Positions 50,205 through 59,256 of a stretch of 64,000 bases of DNA are shown piece after piece. The notes beneath the pieces were generated by a model. The model searched no databases. It had not been told where the DNA came from and saw nothing but the letters and a program-made list of their open reading frames with translations. The stretch is from Chitinophaga pinensis (GTDB taxonomy: Bacteria > Bacteroidota > Bacteroidia > UBA4408). Both the position numbers and the translations under genes were made by a program. Location: assembly GCA_945861665.1 (NCBI GenBank), contig CAMAVS010000006.1, positions 96,674 to 160,673 on the forward strand, written 5' to 3'. Every line of letters begins with the position of its first letter. Positions within the stretch are counted from its first letter, which is position 1.

Positions 50205-50558
50205 ATGTTAAAAGACTATGAAACGGTTTTCATTTTAACTCCCGTTTTGTCTGATGATCAGGCAAAGGAAGCCGTAAGTAAATTTAAGTCGCTGCTTACA
50301 TCAAGCGGAGCACAAATGGTGAACGAAGAGAATTGGGGCCTAAAAAAGCTGGCATATCCGATTCAAAAAAAATCTTCCGGATTCTATTATTTGCTTCAAT
50401 TTAAAGCAGAGGGCACTTTGGTGGCCGATTTAGAAGTTGCTTACAAGCGAGACGAGAGAGTATTGCGATTCTTAACCGTGTCGCTAGACAAACACGCTCT
50501 TGCATACAGCATTAAACGCAAAAGCAAATCACTAAACAGTCAAAAAGTTAACGCTTAA
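50205..50558 (+). CDS. rpsF: 30S ribosomal protein S6
   Basis: This 117-residue bS6 starts [20 protein letters not shown] and has the S18-binding face and [20 protein letters not shown]. It is the first gene of the S6-S18-L9 operon. Confidence 0.97.
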   Translation: MLKDYETVFILTPVLSDDQAKEAVSKFKSLLTSSGAQMVNEENWGLKKLAYPIQKKSSGFYYLLQFKAEGTLVADLEVAYKRDERVLRFLTVSLDKHALAYSIKRKSKSLNSQKVNA

Positions 50559-50572
50559 ATTTACAAGACACA

Positions 50573-50836
50573 ATGGCAAAAAATGAAATAAGATACTTAA
50601 ACCCTCCTACAGTTGAGGTGAATAAGAAAAAATACTGTCGTTTTAAACGAAGCGGTATTAAGTTCATCGATTATAAAGACCCTAATTTTTTATTAAAATT
50701 AGTGAACGAGCAAGGTAAAATTTTACCTCGTAGACTTACCGGTACTTCATTGAAATACCAACGTAAAGTTGCTCAAGCGATTAAAAGAGCACGTCATTTA
50801 TCTTTATTGCCATATGTTGGCGATATGTTAAAATAA
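50573..50836 (+). CDS. rpsR: 30S ribosomal protein S18
   Basis: The 87-residue bS18 has [20 protein letters not shown] and [20 protein letters not shown]. It forms a heterodimer with S6 on the platform of the 30S subunit. It lies between rpsF and rplI. Confidence 0.97.
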   Translation: MAKNEIRYLNPPTVEVNKKKYCRFKRSGIKFIDYKDPNFLLKLVNEQGKILPRRLTGTSLKYQRKVAQAIKRARHLSLLPYVGDMLK

Positions 50837-50855
50837 TCAATAGGAGGACATAAAA

Positions 50856-51302
50856 ATGGAAATCATATTAAAACAAGATGTAAAGAACTTAGGCTACAAG
50901 GACGATTTAATCAAAGTTAAAAACGGCTACGGATTAAATTTTATCATACCTCGCGGTTTTGGTATTTTAGCTACCGATCAAATGAAAAAAGTTCGTTTAG
51001 AGAATATTAAACAGAAAGCATATAAAGAGCAAAAAATTGAAAAGTCGGCAAACGAACTTTGCGAATTGCTTAAAAATATTTCTGTTAGAGTTATGGCTAA
51101 AGCAGGTGATCAAGGAAAAATATTTGGTTCAGTAACTACTTTACAATTAGCGGATGCTATTAAAAAATTGGGTTACGAAGTGGATAGAAAAAACATCACT
51201 ATCAACGATGAGCCTATTAAAAATTTAGGTAAGTATACAGCAAATGTTCGTTTACACAAGAACATTGCTGTGGATGTAAACTTTGAAGTGGTAGAGGAAT
51301 AG
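50856..51302 (+). CDS. rplI: 50S ribosomal protein L9
   Basis: The 148-residue bL9 has the N-terminal domain MEIILKQDVKNLGYKDDLIK with VKNGYGLNFIIPRGFG, the long connecting helix and the C-terminal domain. An AGGAGG ribosome binding site lies 8 bp before the ATG, which is rare in this phylum, where most starts lack one. Confidence 0.97.
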   Translation: MEIILKQDVKNLGYKDDLIKVKNGYGLNFIIPRGFGILATDQMKKVRLENIKQKAYKEQKIEKSANELCELLKNISVRVMAKAGDQGKIFGSVTTLQLADAIKKLGYEVDRKNITINDEPIKNLGKYTANVRLHKNIAVDVNFEVVEE

Positions 51303-51320
51303 TTTCAAACAAAAAAAAAT

Positions 51321-51354
51321 AAAAAGCCTGTGCATTGATTTGTACAGGCTTTTT
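51321..51354 (+). terminator. rho-independent terminator after rplI
   Basis: AAAAAGCCTGTGCA pairs with TGTACAGGCTTTTT (one G-T pair) around a TTGATT loop, 18 bp after the rplI stop. A T-run ends the stem. Confidence 0.88.
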
Positions 51355-51495
51355 GTTGGACCAACCATTTTAGTAGAACATCTTTGTGATTATCCTGTTG
51401 GGATGAGAAGCAAACTATACAATTATGATTATGATTATTTTTTTTGCAAATAAAAGAACCTGTCAATATGTCTTTAAAAACTATTGGAAAACAAA

Positions 51496-51526
51496 TTGAG
51501 AGTCTCAGTTATATTCAATATTTTTG
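51496..51526 (+). promoter_or_regulatory. promoter of trxA
   Basis: TTG (51496-51498), 20 nt, TATTTTTG (51519-51526). The box lies inside a longer upstream frame that has been set aside, and supports the trxA start at 51558. Confidence 0.65.
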
Positions 51527-51557
51527 TATATTCACAACAATAATAAAACTTAATAAA

Positions 51558-51881
51558 ATGGCATTAGAACTCACAGACGCTAACTTCGAAGAATTAGTAT
51601 TAAAATCAGACAAACCGGTATTAGTAGACTTTTGGGCTGAATGGTGCGGACCTTGCCGTATGGTAGGACCTGTAGTAGAAGAGCTTTCAAAAGAATATGA
51701 TGGAAAAGTAGTAATCGGAAAAGTAGACGTGGATAACAACCCTAATATTTCGTCACAATTCGGTATACGAAACATCCCTACTCTATTATTCTTTAAAAAT
51801 GGTGAAATAGTTGACAAACAAGTAGGTGCAGTACCAAAATCGACTTTGGCTGCCAAATTGGATGCACAGCTAAAAAACTAA
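51558..51881 (+). CDS. trxA: thioredoxin
   Basis: The 107-residue protein starts at ATG 51558 ([20 protein letters not shown]); an upstream in-frame start at 51444 would add 38 unrelated residues and include the promoter. The active site is [10 protein letters not shown], with the cis-Pro region [13 protein letters not shown]. It reduces protein disulphides in the cytosol. It is flanked by its own promoter and terminator. Confidence 0.96.
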   Translation: MALELTDANFEELVLKSDKPVLVDFWAEWCGPCRMVGPVVEELSKEYDGKVVIGKVDVDNNPNISSQFGIRNIPTLLFFKNGEIVDKQVGAVPKSTLAAKLDAQLKN

Positions 51882-51885
51882 CAAA

Positions 51886-51916
51886 AAGGCGAGCGTAAAA
51901 CTCGCCTTCATTTTTT
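51886..51916 (+). terminator. rho-independent terminator after trxA
   Basis: AAGGCGAG (51886-51893) pairs with CTCGCCTT (51901-51908) around a 7-nt loop, followed by CATTTTTT. It lies 4 bp after the trxA stop. Confidence 0.88.
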
Positions 51917-51928
51917 AATTCATAAGCT

Positions 51929-52861
51929 TTGACTAAAATAGCAGAACAACAAGTAAGGCAATACTCCCAGCTTGAGTTTTTAGCGAAGCAAGTAGTAGAA
52001 GGATTTATAACAGGCCTTCATAAGAGTCCTTTTCACGGCTTTTCGGTTGAATTTGCTGAGCACAGAATATATAATACAGGTGAATCTACCCGCCACATCG
52101 ACTGGAAGTTATACGGACGCAGCGAAAAACTCTTTGTAAAACGTTACGAAGAAGAAACCAACTTACGATGTCAAATTATCATAGACAATTCATCGTCAAT
52201 GTATTTCCCTTTTGATGCAACAAAAAAAACCGAACAAAAAAATAAAATAAACTTTGCTGCTCATTGTGCTGCGGCCTTTACATACCTGTTTCGCAAACAA
52301 CGAGATGCTGTCGGTATTTCTGTTTTTTCAAAAGAGGTGGCATTGAATACACCTGCTAAATCTAGTGCCGTTCACCATAAAATGATTTTCAATGAGTTGG
52401 AAAAATTATTAGAAAATTATACTCCAGAAGCAAAACAAAGCAGTCAAGTAGCCTCCTCTTTGCATCAAATAGCAGACAGCATACACAAACGCTCCTTGGT
52501 TTTAATTTTTAGCGATATGATGCAAACAGGTGATGCAAACAATGAATTATTTTCGGCATTGCAGCATTTACGGCACAACAAACACGAGGTAATACTTTTT
52601 CACGTAAACGATAAAAACAAAGAACTGGATTTTGATTTTGAAAACCGCCCCTATAACTTTATTGATATGGAAAGCGGTGAAGAGCTCAAACTTAATCCAA
52701 ACGAAATAAAGGAGTCCTACCTAAAGGCTATAGATGAGTTTAGAAAAGAATTACTCCTAAAATGTGCCCAATATAGAGTTGACTTTATTGATACTGACAT
52801 AAACAAGGGTTATGATCAAGTGCTACTACCATATTTGGCAAAAAGAGCCAAAATGATTTAA
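51929..52861 (+). CDS. DUF58 domain-containing protein
   Basis: The 310-residue protein starts with TTG at 51929. The DUF58 signature is clear (GFSVEFAEHRIYNTGESTRH, then IDWKLYGRSEKLFVKRYEEE), followed by a VWA-like domain with DNSSSMY. These proteins are usually encoded next to a MoxR AAA ATPase and Bat proteins; here no MoxR gene is seen and the BatA gene is at 22753. The precise role is unknown. Confidence 0.85.
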   Translation: MTKIAEQQVRQYSQLEFLAKQVVEGFITGLHKSPFHGFSVEFAEHRIYNTGESTRHIDWKLYGRSEKLFVKRYEEETNLRCQIIIDNSSSMYFPFDATKKTEQKNKINFAAHCAAAFTYLFRKQRDAVGISVFSKEVALNTPAKSSAVHHKMIFNELEKLLENYTPEAKQSSQVASSLHQIADSIHKRSLVLIFSDMMQTGDANNELFSALQHLRHNKHEVILFHVNDKNKELDFDFENRPYNFIDMESGEELKLNPNEIKESYLKAIDEFRKELLLKCAQYRVDFIDTDINKGYDQVLLPYLAKRAKMI

Positions 52862-52877
52862 TATTTTTGCACACAAA

Positions 52878-52908
52878 TTTGTTATCTGTTTAAAAATAAC
52901 TAATTTTG
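52878..52908 (+). promoter_or_regulatory. promoter of tRNA-Asp
   Basis: TTTG (52878-52881), 19 nt, TAATTTTG (52901-52908), a full consensus match. The -7 box ends 100 bp before the mature tRNA, so a 5' leader would be removed by processing. Confidence 0.65.
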
Positions 52909-53008
52909 CACCTCGTTATTAAAAGGCGAAGGTGGTTAAGTTAGAAACCTTTTTTAAAATAACGAAATAGTTCTTTTTATTATACATTAGTGGCAAATTA
53001 CTATACAA

Positions 53009-53082
53009 GGTCGGGTAGTTCAGTTGGTTAGAATACGTGCCTGTCACGCACGGGGTCGCGGGTTCGAGTCCCGTCCCGACCG
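53009..53082 (+). tRNA. tRNA-Asp (anticodon GTC)
   Basis: The 74-nt cloverleaf has acceptor arms GGTCGGG/CCCGACC with discriminator G, a D arm with AGTTCAGTTGGTTA, an anticodon loop CTGTCAC with GTC, and the T loop GGTTCGAGTCC. CCA is not encoded. It is followed by a terminator and then by the accessory region. Confidence 0.97.
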
Positions 53083-53085
53083 CTC

Positions 53086-53138
53086 AAAATTAAAAAACCC
53101 CTTTTAAATCACTGATTTGCAAGGGGTTTTTTAATTTT
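53086..53138 (+). terminator. terminator after tRNA-Asp
   Basis: An 18-bp stem (AAAATTAAAAAACCCCTT with AAGGGGTTTTTTAATTTT) with a 17-nt loop starts 4 bp after the tRNA. The A/T flanks make it work in both directions. Confidence 0.85.
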
Positions 53139-53237
53139 GTGAACAGTCTTAGGAACAGTATTTGAATTTATTTAACTATAAAAGCATTTTTCTAATAAAA
53201 TTAACGTACTTTAAAGTTAATTATTTCAAAAATTTAA

Positions 53238-53474
53238 ACTAAGAGAAAAATATTTAAAATTCTACCATTGTTAGCCTTGTCAATTTTTGCAACTGGATGC
53301 AAACACTAATATTATGAATCATATGATAGAATTTCACAAGATGATATTTATGGTCAATCTTGTCCTAATCCAACTTATGTTGCTAGAGAGTAAAAACAAC
53401 AAACAACAACAAAAGTATTATCTCCAGAAGGTATCAACACAACTGTTGTTTCTGACGAAAAAAACACTCCTTAG
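53238..53474 (+). pseudogene. decayed small lipoprotein gene
   Basis: In one frame the sequence reads KRKILKILPLLALSIFATGC, a classical lipoprotein signal with lipobox, but the expected start codon is ACT. The frame is then interrupted by TAA at 53307 and 53391 and ends at TAG 53472. The segments between the stops (YYESYDRISQDDIYGQ, KQQTTTKVLSPEGIN) look like normal coding text, so the gene has decayed recently by point mutation. Two TAA codons could derive from CAA. It lies between the tRNA terminator and the first cassette boundary. Confidence 0.6.
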
Positions 53475-53652
53475 TGAAAAGTTCAAATTACTTTGACGAC
53501 ATACAATGAGTCCATTAGACAAATTAAGTATAAACATAAAGGGAAACAAATAAACAAAAAAACTACCCCAATACGTCCAAATTGGAGATATTGAGGAAGT
53601 TTTTAGAAGAAAAACTTCCCCTATAAATGAGTTATGGGCAAGTTTAAAATAA
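53475..53652 (+). pseudogene. possible second gene remnant before the cassette array
   Basis: One frame reads MSPLDKLSINIKGNK, a TAA, then KLPQYVQIGDIEEVFRRKTS and a stop at 53650-53652. The last codons lie beyond the first cassette boundary (53631/53632). No family was recognised. It may belong to the pseudogene just upstream after a frameshift. Confidence 0.3.
53631..53639 (+). repeat. left boundary of the first cassette (GTTATGGGC)
   Basis: GTTATGGGC is the exact reverse complement of GCCCATAAC at 54897-54905, the left arm of the first attC-like site. In a circle formed from 53632-54950 these two would pair. No palindrome was found on its left side, so this may be an attI-like or secondary insertion site rather than an attC. 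Confidence 0.5.
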
Positions 53653-53713
53653 ATCACAAATCGAATTAAACTCTTGATAAAAAAGTAGTATTACAACAAA
53701 TAAATTAATAAAA

Positions 53714-54892
53714 ATGAAAAACAAATCATTACAAATTCTTCTATTGTGTTGCATCAGCTATTCAACTTTTGGACAATGGCAACAATCTGCAGGGACAGCG
53801 GGCTTAAATATGCAGTCATTAATAACCAACGGTATATATAATTTTGCTGGAGGACAAACTGGAGCATATCTTTCTACTGATAGTGCCGCAAATTATTCGT
53901 TGTCAAACACCGGAAACGACAATGTTGGTCCTACAAGAGGTTTTACAAAGGATAACAATTATATATATACTTGCACAAGTCAAGGTGCTTTTAGAAGCTC
54001 TGACAATGGAGCAACTTGGGTTTCTAAAAGTGTTGGATTAACCAATTTGCTTGGAGGCGGAATTCTTAAGGTAGGTACAAGATTATTTTATGTAGGTCCA
54101 ACTGGTGTTTTTATGTCAACAGACCAAGGTGATAACTGGAGTGCTGCAGGATTATCAACAACTGATGTAAGATCTATTGCTGCTATTAATGATACATTAT
54201 TTGTTGGTACAAATGGTGCTGGTATTTACAAAAGTGTTGATTTTGGTGCAAACTGGGTTGCCATCAATAATGGCTTAAACGGAGCATTGAATTTTAGAGC
54301 GATGGAAAGCAAAGGAAACACATTATTTGCTGGAGGACCGACAGGAACTGGCGTTTTTCGCTCATTAGATTTTGGAGCAAATTGGACTTTGCTTTCAGGC
54401 GGGCTTGCTTCAGGTTCATATAGAGGTTTTGCAAGTAATACCCAGATAATTGCTGCAGGATCATTTGGCAGTGGCGTTTTTTATTCCACAAATAATGGAG
54501 ACAATTGGACTACAATTAATACTGGCTTAACCGATTTGACGATTTTTGATTTAGAACTAAATGATAATTATATAATTGCAGCGACAAACACCCAGGGAGT
54601 TTTTAGATTTCCACTTTCTAGCTTAAATTTATCAACGGATATTCACGATATTGTTACTAATAGTATCATTTCTGTTTTTCCAAATCCAACTACTAACCAA
54701 ATAAATGTAAGTGCAAATTTAGGACTAATTGGATCTTTTTACAATGTTTATGACTACACTGGCAAATCAGTTTTAACAGGAAAATTAACTTCGGAGAAAA
54801 CAATCCTTGAATTGAGCAATTTAGAAAAGGGTATTTATTTTTTAAATGTTGGTGAAAATCATAAACAGACATTTAAAATAATTAAAGAATAA
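53714..54892 (+). CDS. secreted Asp-box propeller protein with type IX sorting domain
   Basis: The 392-residue protein has a signal peptide (about 1-20, ending STFGQW). At least five Asp-box-like repeats follow (SSDNGATWV, STDQGDNWS, SVDFGANWV, SLDFGANWT, STNNGDNWT), as in BNR/sialidase-type propellers, here without other sialidase residues. The C-terminal 75 residues are a type A sorting domain (ISVFPNPTTNQINVSANLGL ... FKIIKE), so it is type IX cargo. It is the only gene of the first cassette; its stop lies 4 bp before the attC-like site. The ligand is unknown. Confidence 0.85.
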   Translation: MKNKSLQILLLCCISYSTFGQWQQSAGTAGLNMQSLITNGIYNFAGGQTGAYLSTDSAANYSLSNTGNDNVGPTRGFTKDNNYIYTCTSQGAFRSSDNGATWVSKSVGLTNLLGGGILKVGTRLFYVGPTGVFMSTDQGDNWSAAGLSTTDVRSIAAINDTLFVGTNGAGIYKSVDFGANWVAINNGLNGALNFRAMESKGNTLFAGGPTGTGVFRSLDFGANWTLLSGGLASGSYRGFASNTQIIAAGSFGSGVFYSTNNGDNWTTINTGLTDLTIFDLELNDNYIIAATNTQGVFRFPLSSLNLSTDIHDIVTNSIISVFPNPTTNQINVSANLGLIGSFYNVYDYTGKSVLTGKLTSEKTILELSNLEKGIYFLNVGENHKQTFKIIKE

Positions 54893-54896
54893 ACCA

Positions 54897-54958
54897 GCCC
54901 ATAACAGCGTGTAAACGCAACCCTCCGGGTATGCGCCTACACGCCAAACGTTATAGGC
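54897..54958 (+). repeat. attC-like site 1
   Basis: A 62-bp imperfect palindrome. ATAAC (54901-54905) pairs with GTTAT (54950-54954), flanked by GCC/GGC. Then come one unpaired A on the left and CAAAC on the right, the inner stem GCGTGTA/TACACGC, CGCA/TGCG, and a terminal hairpin ACCC-TCC-GGGT. It ends the cassette with the type IX cargo gene. Confidence 0.7.
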
Positions 54959-54965
54959 AAGCGTA

Positions 54966-55246
54966 ACAGACGACACAACAACCATTAAACTGACAGAAAT
55001 TATCGAAACATTAGGACAACATATAAACTTAACAGCGGACTTTTTTCCGACACGACAGCCCAACGCTTCGTGTTTTATTTTTTTTCCCACCGCACATTTT
55101 TTAAAAACAATTTTAGCCAGCCGCACAAATGGCACATTTGGTTTAGCCCGACTCACAAGCCGACCCTTCGCAAAACCAAAAGAGCCATTTTTTGCCAACG
55201 CACCGATAAAAAGCCGTATTTTGACAAACTATTTTATGACAAGTAA
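54966..55246. other. non-coding start of the restriction-modification cassette
   Basis: A 280-bp region rich in A and C on the plus strand, with short inverted repeats such as AAATG/CATTT near 55130. Frames on either strand show no family similarity. It should contain the promoter of hsdR, but no convincing consensus was found. Confidence 0.4.
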
Positions 55247-57649
55247 ATGAGTGATAAAACAATACATATTGACGACCACGACAGCGAAGCAGATACTTGC
55301 CGAAAGGAAGTATTGCCAAAACTGTATGACAGCCAATGGACAGACGAGTTAATACTTGAACAACGGACTTTTACTGACGGTAAAATAATTGTGATAGGAA
55401 GAAAAGCAAGAAGAAAAAAAGCGAAACGCTTTGACTACTTGCTTCGCTATTCACAAAACTTTCCGATTGCAATTGTAGAAGCAAAGAAAAAATACAAGTT
55501 GGCTGCTGACGGCATCCAACAAGCCAAAGACTATGCACAAATACTCGGACTAAAATTTGCCTACTCGACAAATGGAACTGAAATATTAGAGTTTGACTTT
55601 ATCACTGGACTTGAAACCAAAATTTCAAAATATCCAACACCGACAGAACTTTGGAACAGATTAAACCAAGCTGAACCAATTAAAACAGAAATTTTAGAAA
55701 CCTTTTTAAAACCATTTTTACCAATACCGAACAAGCCCGAAAGGTATTATCAAACAATTGCAATTAACCGAGCAGTTAAAGCAGTTTTAGAAGGAAAGAA
55801 AAGAGCATTATTAACTCTTGCGACTGGAACAGGAAAAACAACAATAGCTTTTCAAATTATTTATAAACTTTGGAACAACCGTTGGAACACCAAAGGCGAA
55901 CATCGCAGACCTAAAATATTATTTCTTGCCGACAGAAGTATTTTAGTTTCCGACCCACACGCTAAAGACTTTGCAGTTTTTGGTGATGCAAGATGTTTAG
56001 TTCCCGAAGAAGGTTTGCCAAGTAGCAGAGAAGTTTATTTTTCTACTTACCAATCTTTAGCAGAGGACAGCAACCGAACAGGAGCATTTAGAAAATTACC
56101 AAGAGACTTTTTTGACTTGATTTTAATTGATGAGTGCCACAGAGGAAGTGCAACTGACGACAGCAATTGGAGAGCAGTTTTAGATTATTTCAATACATCA
56201 GTTCAAATTGGTTTAACGGCTACGCCATTAAGAGACGACAACAAAGACACTTACGCATATTTTGGAAATCCGCTTTACATCTACAGTTTGAAACAAGGGA
56301 TTGAGGACGGATTTTTAGCTCCTTATTTGGTTCATCGTGTAGTAACTGAAACGGATGCAACAGGCTTTAGACCCGAAGATGGACAACTGGACGATAACGG
56401 AGAATTAATTCCTGACGGCATTTATACAACTCCCGATTTTGAAAATACACTTTCCTATTTGCCAAGAACAAAAGCAGTTGTAAAGCATCTTTACAACTTT
56501 ATGGTGAAATATGGAAGGTTTGATAAAACCATAGTGTTTTGCGTAAACCAAGAACACGCTGACCAATTTCGCAGAGAAATAAGCAACTTAAATACTGACT
56601 TAGTTCAGCAATATCCCGATTACGTTGTTCGCATTGTATCAGAAGAAGGAGACATTGGAAAAGGGCATTTAGGCAGGTTTATGGACATTGACGAACCAAT
56701 TCCAGTAATTGTAACAACTTCAAAATTATTAAGCACTGGTGTTGATGTTCCGACTTGCAAAAACATTGTGATTTTTAGAACAATCAACTCAATGACTGAA
56801 TTCAAACAAATTGTTGGACGAGGCACAAGAGTAAGAGAAGACAAAGAAAAGTTGTTCTTCACAATTTTAGATTATACAGGAAGTGCAACACGAAATTTTG
56901 CCGACCCTGATTTTGATGGAGAACCACCATTAATAACCGAAGATGAAATTGACGGAGACGGAAATATTATTGATGGTGATGAATGGACACCAGACCCACC
57001 AACAGACGTGCCTGACGATTGGGAAGATGATGACGATACAGACGAACCACCAACAGGAGGTGGCGGTGGAGAACCAAGACGAAAATATTATATCAGCGAA
57101 GGAACAGTTTCAATTGTTGCAGAAAGTGTTCAGATTTTAGATGCAAACGGTAAACTAAGAACTGTTCAGTTTACACAATATGCAAAGGAACAGATTACAA
57201 CAATGTTTCCTTCAATGAATGATTTCAGAAGCAAATGGAATGACTTACAAGAACGCCAACACATTTTAGACGAGTTGGAAAACAACGGAATTTCTATTGA
57301 CCAATTAATGGAAATTACCAAACAACAAGATGTTGACCCTTTCGACTTGCTTTGTTTTGTTGCCTTTGACTTAAAACCATTGACAAGAAAACAAAGAGCA
57401 GATTTATTAAAGAAAAACAAACCTGACTTTTTTGCTCATTACAGCGAAAGAGCCAAAGACGTTTTGAATTTGATTTTAGAAAAGTATGTTGATTATGGTT
57501 TAAATCAAATCAGACCCGACATTATTTCGGTTGAACCCATTGCACAGCAAGGCAACCCAATTGAAATAGTAAATGAATTTGGAGGAATGGACGAATTCAA
57601 AAAAGCAATTAGCGAATTACAAACCCTGTTATACGCAGAAGCAGCATAA
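55247..57649 (+). CDS. hsdR: type I restriction enzyme subunit R
   Basis: The 800-residue subunit translocates and cuts unmodified DNA. The N-terminal nuclease domain shows RFDYLLRY (Asp) and IAIVEAKKKY (Glu-x-Lys) with GIQQAKDYAQ as the QxxxY helix. The helicase core has LATGTGKTT (about residue 190), LILIDECHRG (about 294), GLTATP and IVGRGTRVREDKE. An acidic, glycine-rich linker (about 565-610) leads to the C-terminal HsdM-contact region. The length fits the shorter type I R family. It is followed 8 bp later by hsdM and shares one cassette with it. Confidence 0.93.
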   Translation: MSDKTIHIDDHDSEADTCRKEVLPKLYDSQWTDELILEQRTFTDGKIIVIGRKARRKKAKRFDYLLRYSQNFPIAIVEAKKKYKLAADGIQQAKDYAQILGLKFAYSTNGTEILEFDFITGLETKISKYPTPTELWNRLNQAEPIKTEILETFLKPFLPIPNKPERYYQTIAINRAVKAVLEGKKRALLTLATGTGKTTIAFQIIYKLWNNRWNTKGEHRRPKILFLADRSILVSDPHAKDFAVFGDARCLVPEEGLPSSREVYFSTYQSLAEDSNRTGAFRKLPRDFFDLILIDECHRGSATDDSNWRAVLDYFNTSVQIGLTATPLRDDNKDTYAYFGNPLYIYSLKQGIEDGFLAPYLVHRVVTETDATGFRPEDGQLDDNGELIPDGIYTTPDFENTLSYLPRTKAVVKHLYNFMVKYGRFDKTIVFCVNQEHADQFRREISNLNTDLVQQYPDYVVRIVSEEGDIGKGHLGRFMDIDEPIPVIVTTSKLLSTGVDVPTCKNIVIFRTINSMTEFKQIVGRGTRVREDKEKLFFTILDYTGSATRNFADPDFDGEPPLITEDEIDGDGNIIDGDEWTPDPPTDVPDDWEDDDDTDEPPTGGGGGEPRRKYYISEGTVSIVAESVQILDANGKLRTVQFTQYAKEQITTMFPSMNDFRSKWNDLQERQHILDELENNGISIDQLMEITKQQDVDPFDLLCFVAFDLKPLTRKQRADLLKKNKPDFFAHYSERAKDVLNLILEKYVDYGLNQIRPDIISVEPIAQQGNPIEIVNEFGGMDEFKKAISELQTLLYAEAA

Positions 57650-57657
57650 TATAAAAA

Positions 57658-59256
57658 ATGGCAAAGACGAAAAAAGAAAAAGCACCGAAGAAAGAAGCGA
57701 AACCAGTTGTCATTGAAACACCTGCACAGCGTTTAAGTGGCATTATAAAAACGTGTAGAAACATTATGCGCAAGGACAAAGGAATGAACGGTGATGGAGA
57801 CCGTTTACCAATGTTGACTTGGATAATGTTTTTAAAATTCTTAGACGACAACGAAAACTTACAAGAAGTAAACGCACAACTGGAAGGTAAAAAATACAAA
57901 TCAGCTATTGCAGAACCTTACCGTTGGAGAGATTGGGCAAAAGACAAAAATTTGACAGGTGATGATTTATTATCTTTTGTAAACAATGAGAAAATAAAAC
58001 TTGCTGATGGAAAAGAAAGAACAGGTTTATTCTACTATTTACGAGCCTTGCAAAGCGAAACAGGAGCAGAACGTAAAGACGTAATTGCAACCGTTTTTAA
58101 AGGCGTTACCAACCGTATGATTAACGGTTATTTGCTACGTGACATCATCAATAAAATTGACGAAATTCATTTTACAAGCAACGAAGAATTAAATTCACTT
58201 TCTCATTTATATGAAAGCATCTTAAAGGAAATGAGAGATGCCAGCGGAGATGCAGGAGAATTTTATACGCCTCGACCAGTAGTTCGTTTTATGGTAGAAA
58301 TGCTTGACCCAAAAATTGGTGAAACGGTTTTAGACCCAGCTTGCGGAACAGGCGGTTTCTTGGTAGAAGCATTTGAACATTTAAAAAAGCAAGCCAAAAC
58401 GGTAGAGCATAAAAAACTATTGCAGGAAAAATCAATTATTGGTGGCGAAGCAAAGCCACTTCCCTATTTGCTTTCGCAAATGAATTTATTGCTTCACGGT
58501 TTGAACTATCCAAACATTGACAGCGGAAATAGTTTAAGAGTGCCATTAAATGATATTGGCGACAACCAAAGAGTTGATATAGTATTAGCAAATCCACCTT
58601 TTGGAGGCGAAGAAGAAAAAGGAATTTTAAATAATTTTCCAGACGATAAGCAAACAGCGGAAACAACCTTGTTATTCCTGCAACTTATTATGCGAAAATT
58701 AAAAAAGAAAAAACCAAACCAGGAAGGTGGAAGAGCAGCAATAGTAGTTCCGAATAATACTTTGTTTGCTGATGGAGTTGTTGCAAGAGTTAAGAAACAA
58801 TTGATTGATGATTTTAACCTGCATACTATTGTTCGTTTAGGCGAAGGTGTGTTTGCACCATATACTGATATACCTTGCAATCTTTTATTTTTTGAAGCGG
58901 GTGAACCCACAAAAGAAATTTGGTATTATGAAGTACAACCACCAACTGACAGAAAAAAATACAGCAAAACAAGACCGATACAACAAGAAGAATTTCTTGA
59001 TGTAAAAAAATGGTGGAACAATCGAAAAGGAAATGATAATGCTTGGAAAGTAAAAAGGAAAGACGTTTTGCTTACTGACGAAGATGGTAAATTACTAAAT
59101 GTAAATTTGGATTTAAAAAACCCAAACAAAAAAAGTGAATTTGAATATGAAGAGCCATCTGTACTAGTTAATTCAATTTTGGAAAAAGAAAAAACGATAG
59201 TTAAGTTAATGAAAGAAATAGAAAGTGAAATCAATATTGAACAAGTTACAAAATGA
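57658..59256 (+). CDS. hsdM: type I restriction-modification methyltransferase subunit M
   Basis: This 532-residue N6-adenine methyltransferase has the N-terminal HsdM domain (residues 20-170), SAM motif I VLDPACGTGGFLVEA (about 224) and motif IV LANPPFGG (about 310). A lysine-rich stretch of about 20 residues opens the protein. Its end overlaps the hsdS start by 4 bp, which supports translational coupling. With HsdS it forms the modification enzyme and with HsdR the restriction complex. Confidence 0.95.
   Translation: MAKTKKEKAPKKEAKPVVIETPAQRLSGIIKTCRNIMRKDKGMNGDGDRLPMLTWIMFLKFLDDNENLQEVNAQLEGKKYKSAIAEPYRWRDWAKDKNLTGDDLLSFVNNEKIKLADGKERTGLFYYLRALQSETGAERKDVIATVFKGVTNRMINGYLLRDIINKIDEIHFTSNEELNSLSHLYESILKEMRDASGDAGEFYTPRPVVRFMVEMLDPKIGETVLDPACGTGGFLVEAFEHLKKQAKTVEHKKLLQEKSIIGGEAKPLPYLLSQMNLLLHGLNYPNIDSGNSLRVPLNDIGDNQRVDIVLANPPFGGEEEKGILNNFPDDKQTAETTLLFLQLIMRKLKKKKPNQEGGRAAIVVPNNTLFADGVVARVKKQLIDDFNLHTIVRLGEGVFAPYTDIPCNLLFFEAGEPTKEIWYYEVQPPTDRKKYSKTRPIQQEEFLDVKKWWNNRKGNDNAWKVKRKDVLLTDEDGKLLNVNLDLKNPNKKSEFEYEEPSVLVNSILEKEKTIVKLMKEIESEINIEQVTK

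Noticed and set aside
51444..51557. N-terminal extension of thioredoxin
   Set aside because: It contains the promoter boxes and is not part of the thioredoxin fold.
53009..53082. tRNA-Asp as the attachment site of a classical island
   Set aside because: No second copy of the tRNA 3' end and no phage-type integrase are visible in the window; only the border position is notable.
53238..53474. Stop-codon readthrough or an altered genetic code to explain in-frame TAA codons
   Set aside because: All housekeeping genes use TAA as a normal stop and the start codon is also lost, so decay is the simpler explanation.
54842..55198. 118-codon minus-strand frame over attC-like site 1
   Set aside because: It overlaps the end of the type IX cargo gene and the palindrome, and lacks coding character.
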